Below the pieces are notes generated by a model. That model was not told the origin of the DNA. It did no database searches and saw only the letters and a list, made by a program, of their open reading frames with translations. 34,983 nucleotides of DNA, taken from positions 1 through 34,983 of the forward strand of contig CANRDL010000011.1 of assembly GCA_947629405.1 (NCBI GenBank), read 5' to 3'. Positions 29,281 to 34,983 of the stretch are shown here, piece after piece; positions within the stretch are counted from its first letter, which is position 1, and each line of letters opens with the position of its first letter. Both the position numbers and the translations under genes were made by a program. Source of the stretch: an uncultured Bacilli bacterium. GTDB lineage: Bacteria > Bacillota_I > Bacilli_A > RF39 > UBA660.

Positions 29281-30641
29281 TATAATAATTCCTTTTTATA
29301 ATCATTAATAAGTTTTAAATATTTTTCTTGTAATTCGTTAAGTTGTTTTTCAGTTAAAGCCTCAATTCTTAAAGTAAGATTTGGACCAGTATTGGAAGCT
29401 CTTAAACTTACCATATAATCATTTTCTTCTATTCTAAGGCCGTCAATATCAATAAAACTAATATTATTATTTTGGCAATATTCACATATTTTATCAATTA
29501 CTTTAAATTTAATATTATCGGGAGTAGCAATTTTTATTTCCGGTGTATTTTTAAAAGGTATAATATCATCTAAATAATATGTTAATGGTTTTTTATTATT
29601 GGCTAATATTTCAATTAATCGTAAGGATGAATATATTCCATCATCTATACCTAAATATTTATCATTAAAGACAAGATGACCAGAATATTCTCCACCAAAA
29701 AGAATTTTATCTTTATTTATTTTATTTTTAACAAAAGAAGCTCCAGTTTTATATAAAATCGGATTTCCACCTAACTTTAATATTTCCTTTTTCATATTAA
29801 GTGAACATTTTACATCAAATAAAATATCTTTTTTAGATAGTTCACTTAAAATATTTTTAACAAAAATTATCATAAGCAAATCAGCAGAAATATATTTTCC
29901 ATTGTTCAAAACAACACCAATACGATCACCATCACCATCATAGGAAACACCTAAATCTGCTTTTTCTTTTATTACTTCTTTTTTTAACATTTCTAAATTT
30001 TCTTCAACGGAAGGATCTGGATGATGATTAGGGAAATTACCATCAGGAGTACCACAAATTATTTTATAATTAATATTTAATTTGCTAAATACCTTATCAG
30101 CGATTAAAGCCGTAGCGCCATTTCCTGGATCAACAATTACTTTTAAATTATTATTTTCAATATGTAAATTATGAAGAATTTCCTTTATGTAATCTTTTTC
30201 TAAATTATAATATGATATTTTACCTTTACCTTTTAAAAATTTACCTTTATTTAAATAATCATAATAAGTTTGTAACTCATCACCACATAAACTAATATTA
30301 TCTTTCATAAAAAACTTAAAACCATTTTCATCTTTTGGATTATGTGATGCCGTAACCATTAAAGAAGCTGTTTTAAAAAATAATGTTGCATAAGCACACA
30401 TTGGCGTTGTACATTCTTTAATTTCTATTACATCAATTGATGAATCACTTAGTCCTTTTAAAACATTTTTATAAAGAGAATTAGAAGATAGCCTAACATC
30501 TTTACCAATTACAACATTTTTATAATCTTTTTCCTTTAAAAAACTACCAAAAGAAAGTCCTACTTGATAAGCAACATCTTCATTAATTTCTATAGGATAT
30601 TTTCCTCTAATATCATACTTTCTAAGTATATTCTGAATCAT
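29280..30641 (-). CDS. Phosphomannomutase/phosphoglucomutase (ManB-type)
   Basis: A 453-aa alpha-D-phosphohexomutase interconverting hexose 1- and 6-phosphates for cell-surface sugar synthesis. ATG at 30641 is preceded by a modest GGTGAT. The four family blocks are present: KYDIRG (8-13), the phosphoserine loop TASHNPKDENG, the metal loop SYDGDGDRIG, and the sugar loop GGEYSGH; the C-terminal phosphate loop is RASNTGPNLTLR. RASNTGP and the N-terminal FRKYDIRG-like start favour the PMM/PGM (AlgC-like) branch over GlmM. Translationally coupled to the small lipoprotein. Confidence 0.93.
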   Translation of the reverse strand: MIQNILRKYDIRGKYPIEINEDVAYQVGLSFGSFLKEKDYKNVVIGKDVRLSSNSLYKNVLKGLSDSSIDVIEIKECTTPMCAYATLFFKTASLMVTASHNPKDENGFKFFMKDNISLCGDELQTYYDYLNKGKFLKGKGKISYYNLEKDYIKEILHNLHIENNNLKVIVDPGNGATALIADKVFSKLNINYKIICGTPDGNFPNHHPDPSVEENLEMLKKEVIKEKADLGVSYDGDGDRIGVVLNNGKYISADLLMIIFVKNILSELSKKDILFDVKCSLNMKKEILKLGGNPILYKTGASFVKNKINKDKILFGGEYSGHLVFNDKYLGIDDGIYSSLRLIEILANNKKPLTYYLDDIIPFKNTPEIKIATPDNIKFKVIDKICEYCQNNNISFIDIDGLRIEENDYMVSLRASNTGPNLTLRIEALTEKQLNELQEKYLKLINDYKKELL

Positions 30642-30670
30642 ATTATCACCATATTAAATATATCATGTAT

Positions 30671-30701
30671 TTAAAAAAAGATAAAGTTAGTCTTTATCTT
30701 A
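30671..30701 (-). terminator. Terminator of the AAA/VWA operon
   Basis: AAGATAAAG, 5-nt loop, CTTTATCTT, then T7 read leftward, just before the stop of the VWA gene's neighbour region. Confidence 0.75.
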
Positions 30702-32114
30702 TTATTTTTTCATAATCTTAGATTTTGATGAATTTGGAATATAAACTAATTTATTTAATTGTTCTTCATTTATATAAATCACTTTACCACCAGGAGGATT
30801 AATTTTTTTATTTCCAAAAACTATCCAAATTGCATTTATTACTTTAGTAGGCATATCAGCATGTCCATCCGTAAAAATAATTTTGTTTTCTACTCTATTA
30901 GAAAAAGCATTAATTGCTACATTAAAATCAGTACCGCCTCGACCAACAAATTTCATTTTTTCAATATCGTTTTTATTTCGAATATCATTAAAACCATAAA
31001 ATTCAGTATCAAAACATCCTACTTTAACTTTAGAACTTTTTAAAATATTTAGACATTCCATTAAAAAATTTCTTAATAAAATATCATTTATAGAGCTACT
31101 TGTATCAAGTAAAATTTCTATTTCTGGCTCTGGAACATCTTCAATATAAGGACTAATTATTCCATCTTCTAAAGTAGGATTTTTAAATGACCAATCAATA
31201 TCTATATTCACAGCATCTTTTAATAATTTTGTCCAATCAACTAGGGGTTTTAATTTATCTATATTATTTATATAAAAAGGAGTGCTATTAGTTTTACTAC
31301 CTGCTTTTGAAAATTGTTCTTTTAATGTTTTTTTTAATTCTTCCAAACGTTTTTTCCTTTTTTCTCGCATTTTATCAAAAACATCTTTTTCCTTCATTTT
31401 TCCAAATTTTTCTATTTCTTTATTTATTTTTTCTTCTGTTTCACTAATATCATTTCCCATTTGTTTTAGTGCATCTTTCCAAATTTTATGGGCGTTATTA
31501 GCATGTTTATTGGAAAATTTATTTTCTGATTTTTTCTTGCCATTTTGAGCATTGGAATTTTGGGATTGCTTATTTTTTTGCTCATTAGAATTATTACCTG
31601 AATTTTTAGAATCATGATTTGAATTATTAGATTTATGAAATTGTGAAGAACTTTGATTACTTGATTTACTATTAGAATTAGAATTACCGCTAAATTTTTG
31701 ATGATTTTGTTCTGCTCTTTTCTCTTTCATGAGTTTATCATAAATTTCTTCAGCACTATAGTTGCTTGCATCTGGCATGTCGACATCATCTGGACTAAGT
31801 GGTAATCCATCTTTTTTTAGTTGAGCATTAATAACTGCATCGGCTGCTATATTAAATAATTCATAATTTTTTCCTTTACTTCTTTTTATATGATTTAATG
31901 CGATATGACTTATTTCATGTGCAAAACAAAAAGTTTGTTCATCTTCACTTAAATTGGATAAAAATTCTGGATTATAATAAATTCTTTTTCCATCATTGCA
32001 TAACGGAGCATTTCCTACTTGATGAGGAATAAATTTTATATTGGCTATAATATTACCAAAATCCTCATATTTTACTAATATTCTATTTATTATTTCTTTT
32101 TCAAAATTATTCAT
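30702..32114 (-). CDS. DUF2201-type metallopeptidase with VWA domain
   Basis: A 470-aa protein. ATG at 32114 is chosen because AGGTGATG sits right before it; ATG 32120 overlaps that RBS. Residues ~1-130 are a putative zinc-peptidase domain with FAHEISHIALNH (HExxH at 66-70) and a downstream NIAADAVIN that fits a third ligand region. Residues ~141-205 are a low-complexity Ser/Asn/Lys linker. Residues 210-275 are charged helices. Residues ~330-448 are a VWA-like domain with MIDAS residues DTSSS (337-341), GGTD (393-396) and FTDG (414-417). This two-domain plan (DUF2201) normally accompanies a MoxR-type ATPase. Last gene of a three-gene overlapping operon; the AAA protein probably acts on or activates it. 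Confidence 0.88.
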   Translation of the reverse strand: MNNFEKEIINRILVKYEDFGNIIANIKFIPHQVGNAPLCNDGKRIYYNPEFLSNLSEDEQTFCFAHEISHIALNHIKRSKGKNYELFNIAADAVINAQLKKDGLPLSPDDVDMPDASNYSAEEIYDKLMKEKRAEQNHQKFSGNSNSNSKSSNQSSSQFHKSNNSNHDSKNSGNNSNEQKNKQSQNSNAQNGKKKSENKFSNKHANNAHKIWKDALKQMGNDISETEEKINKEIEKFGKMKEKDVFDKMREKRKKRLEELKKTLKEQFSKAGSKTNSTPFYINNIDKLKPLVDWTKLLKDAVNIDIDWSFKNPTLEDGIISPYIEDVPEPEIEILLDTSSSINDILLRNFLMECLNILKSSKVKVGCFDTEFYGFNDIRNKNDIEKMKFVGRGGTDFNVAINAFSNRVENKIIFTDGHADMPTKVINAIWIVFGNKKINPPGGKVIYINEEQLNKLVYIPNSSKSKIMKK

Positions 32115-32119
32115 ATACA

Positions 32120-32530
32120 TCACCTAATATGTGCTACTAAAGAATAAATTTCTTCATTTATTAAATTTTTGTCAATTTTCTTACATGTAATAATAACTTG
32201 ACAATTATTAGGCAAGTCTAAAGTTCCAATTTTATGATATTTTATTATATCCATAAATTTAATTTGTTCTTTAACTGAAATATCAGTTATATTTTCAATA
32301 ATTAAATAGTTACTAATATCATTTTCTCTTCTTTTTACATTTAAATACCAACTTGGCGGCATAAAAGTATGATTATTAAAATGGCCATTTAAATTATTAA
32401 GATCAATATCTGCTTTAATAATTGTACCAACATCTTTTATAATACTTTCGGATAAACCTTCAACTAAAATGGGAATTTCTTTAACTTTTAAATATTCACT
32501 GATTAAAGATAATTTATCTTTGTTTAACAC
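32120..32530 (-). CDS. Degenerate AAA-like protein of the VWA operon
   Basis: A 136-aa protein that lines up along its whole length with the AAA core of its upstream neighbour. IPILVEGLSES (19-29) stands in place of AVFIHGKSGDGKS. MPPSWYLNV (57-65) matches APPWYQRL. NYLIIENITD (74-83) replaces Walker B HILFLDELTN. DLPNNCQVIITCKKI (105-119) matches ELPKNCRVVAAGNEI, and LVAHIR matches FNRFAHVYI. The P-loop Gly-Lys and the Walker B Asp are lost, so it should not hydrolyse ATP. It probably acts as a structural or regulatory subunit. GTG at 32530 overlaps the AAA stop by 7 bases; its TGA overlaps the next gene. Confidence 0.75.
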   Translation of the reverse strand: MLNKDKLSLISEYLKVKEIPILVEGLSESIIKDVGTIIKADIDLNNLNGHFNNHTFMPPSWYLNVKRRENDISNYLIIENITDISVKEQIKFMDIIKYHKIGTLDLPNNCQVIITCKKIDKNLINEEIYSLVAHIR

Positions 32531-34428
32531 TTTCTTGTTCCTTTCTTTGATTTTATCATTCTAAGTTCCGCTATTTTTTCTAATCTTTTTTCATCATCAT
32601 GACAATATAAAGTATCAAATAAAGCAAGAAATTCCGGGTCTAAATTGGCAACAAAGTCTCTAATTATTTTAACATTTTTTTCATCAACGAAAGATAACCC
32701 AACAACTGTAGCATATTTTTCACTAATATCCATTTCTAAATTAGATTTATCATAATTATTATTTATAACATCTTCTATAGTTATAATCTTTTTACAACAA
32801 AAATCTACAAAATCGCTAGTTAATGCTTCTCCAACTAACGCTCTTAACATTTCTGGATTTTTAGTTTTATATAAAATTTTAGAAGCCATTTCCCATTTTC
32901 TAGGATCAGCATTTGGTGTTTCCCCATTATATTCGCTGCGTAAAGCTTTGTCTCTTTTATAAGAAATAAAAGCTAAAATTGCAGGATGAATTTTAGGCAA
33001 ATTTTCGTCTTCTTCATAAGTTAATCTTTTATAATCTTTTGCTGGAGTTACAGCCCAATTAAGCCATGATTCAACTGTTGTATCTATATAAACATGTGCA
33101 AAACGATTAAATAAAGGTTCCGCTATTTCAAAGGCTGCTTTACTATCGTTTATTTCATTTCCAGCAGCAACAACCCTACAATTTTTAGGTAGTTCAAAAA
33201 AATCGTTAACTTTACGATCTAATGCTATACTATATCCATATTTTTGCATATTTAATGAAGCATTTGTAAGTTCATCTAAAAATAATATATGTATTTTATT
33301 AGGCTCTTTTTCACATTTATCCACTAATCTTTGATACCAAGGTGGAGCGATATATTCAACTTTTTTTTCATCATTATTTTTTATAGCCATTCCAATTAAT
33401 AATTCAGGAGTTAAAGTTCCTATTGAAACAATTTCACAATCAGGATCTATTTGTCTTACTCTTGCACTTTTTCCATCACCTGATTTACCATGTATAAAAA
33501 CAGCAACGCCACTTTCTACTACTCCTTTAATAATATCTTCTTCACTAACTTTTTCAAAAGTAAAATTATAAGGATTTGGTATTTCTTTTTCTTTACCTAT
33601 TTCTTTAATTATTTTTTCTTCCGTTGATTTTTTATAGGTATTAATTGAACTTAAATCAATAATAAGATATTTATCCATGTAATTATATACATTAGTTAAC
33701 AATGACGAATTATCATAATTTAATTCATTTAAATAATTTCCCGTACATATTATTTTTTTGCAAATGGCCAGAATATCTTTCTCACTATGTAACCATTTTA
33801 ATGGCTCATATTTAATCCAAACATAATCTCCGTCTTTATACTTATTTCCATCAGAAAGTTTAAAATAGTCACCTTCAAAACAAGAATTAACTTCAACTCT
33901 AACGAAGCTTTCCCCGTTATATTCATATCTAATTAATCTTTTTGGTTTAAAAACTTCTTTACAATGTGAATAAGCATTATATTTTCGAGGATCAATAATT
34001 GGTCCTGGTAAATTTGAAACATTTAATTTATTATATTCAAATAATCTTTTTAATTCTTTTTGATTTATAGCTATACTTTGAGGGTATGCTCCATATTCTA
34101 TTTCGCCATTTAATTCTATGCCTGAAGAATTTTTCGATATTTCTGAGAATGGCAAAACCGGACGACATCCAATATTTTGTTTCAAAAATCGTGGTTCAGA
34201 CATAACGCCATCTTCATCAATAACACGGGCATCATTATATTCATCTTCAGTTTTAACCCAATAATATCCAGTTCTATTTTTTAAAATATTTCCTTCATTT
34301 GTATATTTATCTGATACATACCCACCTGTACAAATTGCAAAATCTGATATTGCTGCCATAGTTCCATATTTTTTAAATATATCTAAATTATCAACTTGAT
34401 TCTTTTTTAACACAGTTAGTTTACTCAT
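32524..34428 (-). CDS. MoxR-like AAA+ ATPase with DUF6273-like N-terminus
   Basis: A 634-aa protein. ATG at 34428 follows GAGGTGAT; the GTG at 34437 is inside that RBS. Residues ~1-260 are a beta-rich region: EYGAYPQS (111-118), YEYNGESFVRVEV, and KYKDGDYVWIKYEPLKWL (196-213), resembling DUF6273-type modules. Residues ~290-455 are a MoxR/CbbQ-type AAA core: Walker A GKSGDGKS (314-321), Walker B ILFLDEL (381-387), sensor-1 AAGNEI with N424 and an Arg finger at FNRF (R442). The rest is a helical lid. It heads an overlapping operon with a degenerate AAA copy and a metallopeptidase-VWA protein, the typical MoxR-VWA chaperone pairing. Client unknown. Confidence 0.88.
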   Translation of the reverse strand: MSKLTVLKKNQVDNLDIFKKYGTMAAISDFAICTGGYVSDKYTNEGNILKNRTGYYWVKTEDEYNDARVIDEDGVMSEPRFLKQNIGCRPVLPFSEISKNSSGIELNGEIEYGAYPQSIAINQKELKRLFEYNKLNVSNLPGPIIDPRKYNAYSHCKEVFKPKRLIRYEYNGESFVRVEVNSCFEGDYFKLSDGNKYKDGDYVWIKYEPLKWLHSEKDILAICKKIICTGNYLNELNYDNSSLLTNVYNYMDKYLIIDLSSINTYKKSTEEKIIKEIGKEKEIPNPYNFTFEKVSEEDIIKGVVESGVAVFIHGKSGDGKSARVRQIDPDCEIVSIGTLTPELLIGMAIKNNDEKKVEYIAPPWYQRLVDKCEKEPNKIHILFLDELTNASLNMQKYGYSIALDRKVNDFFELPKNCRVVAAGNEINDSKAAFEIAEPLFNRFAHVYIDTTVESWLNWAVTPAKDYKRLTYEEDENLPKIHPAILAFISYKRDKALRSEYNGETPNADPRKWEMASKILYKTKNPEMLRALVGEALTSDFVDFCCKKIITIEDVINNNYDKSNLEMDISEKYATVVGLSFVDEKNVKIIRDFVANLDPEFLALFDTLYCHDDEKRLEKIAELRMIKSKKGTRKC

Positions 34429-34530
34429 AATTATCACCTCAATAATTATAAAATTTAAAAATACTAATAAAAAATATATCTATTTTTTAATTCATTTGAT
34501 GGCTTTTAAAACAAACTTTATCACATGTAA

Positions 34531-34539
34531 AGTATATCA
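34531..34539 (-). promoter_or_regulatory. Possible extended -10 of the AAA/VWA operon
   Basis: Minus strand TG-A-TATACT (complement of 34531-34539), about 100 bases before the AAA start; -35 region is only A/T-rich. The 153-bp gap shows no other clear signal. Confidence 0.35.
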
Positions 34540-34581
34540 TACAATATTTTTTTTTACTAGTTATACACAGAAAACAATTAT

Positions 34582-34983
34582 TTATTTTTTAGCTAATTTT
34601 TTTACTATTTCTTCTTTTTCTAGTAAGTATTCTTTATTTACTTTAAATTTTACCGGATACATTTTTGGTTTACTTTTTTCTTTATTTTCTTCTCTTATTT
34701 TTTTGATTTCTTTTAACATCTCTAGTTTTTCTTTCCCTATACTTTTTATTACCTTACTTTTTATAAACCATAAATATAATATATATGATGTGTCTTCTCT
34801 TAATTCGGCTTCTATTATTTCACTTTCAGTTTTTAAACTTTCTTTTAATATATATTTAAATCCTTCTCTTATCTCTTTTATTTGATCATCTTTCTCGTTT
34901 TTTCTCGCTTCTTCTTTTGCTAAGTCACAAATATTTATCTTCTTTCCATCATTTGTATATATATAATAAAAATCTTCTCCTAT
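34582..34983 (-). CDS. Partial unknown protein, truncated by the window edge
   Basis: An open frame without a start enters at the right edge (134 codons including the stop) and ends at TAA 34582-34584. The visible 133 residues begin IGEDFYYIYTNDGKKINICD and are highly charged, with long Lys/Glu-rich helices (EEARKNEKDDQIKEIREG, LEMLKEIKKIREENKEKSK) and a central SYILYLWFIKSKV. The C-terminus is basic (KKLAKK). No family recognised. An open frame of this length in such AT-rich DNA, with good Lys/Glu codon structure, and co-directional with the AAA operon, supports a real gene. Confidence 0.65.
   Translation of the reverse strand: MGEDFYYIYTNDGKKINICDLAKEEARKNEKDDQIKEIREGFKYILKESLKTESEIIEAELREDTSYILYLWFIKSKVIKSIGKEKLEMLKEIKKIREENKEKSKPKMYPVKFKVNKEYLLEKEEIVKKLAKK

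Noticed and set aside
34496-34885. Rightward 129-aa open frame near the right edge
   Set aside because: It is the shadow of the leftward partial gene at 34582-34983, whose Lys/Glu-rich reading is far more protein-like; the rightward one is Phe/Ser/Ile-rich with no RBS.
1-34983. Mollicutes-type code (TGA = Trp)
   Set aside because: Trp is TGG throughout and TGA serves as a stop in several intact genes.
1-34983. CRISPR array or insertion-sequence ends
   Set aside because: No spaced direct-repeat array, no transposase and no flanking inverted repeats of IS type were seen; the 13-bp repeat at 21565-21598 is short and forms a terminator.

Overview
The window is a very AT-rich, gene-dense bacterial chromosome segment. 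It uses the standard bacterial code: TGA is a real stop (for example at the ends of the SDR gene and the integrase) and Trp is TGG. Start sites carry good AGGAGG-type ribosome binding sites, promoters are TTGACA/TATAAT-like, and peptidoglycan genes are present (murF, a VanY-like DD-carboxypeptidase, an amidase). Together this suggests a low-GC Bacillota, probably an uncultured gut Bacilli lineage near the Erysipelotrichia/RF39 group. That placement is inference. Three tRNA genes (Arg-CCT, His-GTG, Asn-GTT) are present; there is no rRNA and no CRISPR array.

Layout. 1-7.1 kb: two lipoproteins (one a PrsA-type foldase), a pair of tiny YjcZ-like membrane peptides, a HerA-like ATPase, a DUF308 membrane protein, and an aminotransferase fused to a GNAT domain. 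7.2-10.3 kb: a small mobile-looking block read leftward, made of a tyrosine recombinase whose N-terminus is split by a frameshift in an A9 run, a two-TM protein and an amidoligase-fold enzyme. Between recombinase and membrane gene lie two mirror-image palindromes and a predicted ~58-nt small RNA. 10.4-19.0 kb: mostly leftward housekeeping genes: an unknown protein, tRNA-Arg, an HD hydrolase, a CmpB-like permease, a lipid kinase, an SDR / methionine-gamma-lyase-like / galE operon, a DUF6512 protein, tRNA-His, and a NUDIX + PurZ-like pair. 19.1-23.1 kb, rightward: an MBL hydrolase, a broken and an intact PNPOx-like gene, an amidase with a chitobiase-type domain, and a LigD-like protein with phosphoesterase and polymerase domains but no ligase. 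23.1-30.6 kb: a ClpB-like single AAA protein with murF, two unknown genes, tRNA-Asn, a slipin, the VanY-like peptidase, a lipoprotein and a phosphomannomutase-type enzyme. 30.7-34.4 kb: an overlapping three-gene AAA / pseudo-AAA / metallopeptidase-VWA operon. A partial gene runs off the right edge.

The strongest candidates for something new are three. First, a chromosomal PurZ-like adenylosuccinate-synthetase homologue (17.5-18.5 kb): the catalytic Asp is replaced by Ser, it carries a TTVTKK.RRVF motif like that of the phage 2-aminoadenine enzyme, and it is coupled to a NUDIX hydrolase. Second, the MoxR-like AAA operon, whose middle gene appears to be a degenerate, Walker-less copy of the AAA core next to it. 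Third, the amidoligase/membrane-protein cargo beside a split integrase, with its palindromes and small RNA. All domain calls are by reading motifs; no database search was possible.
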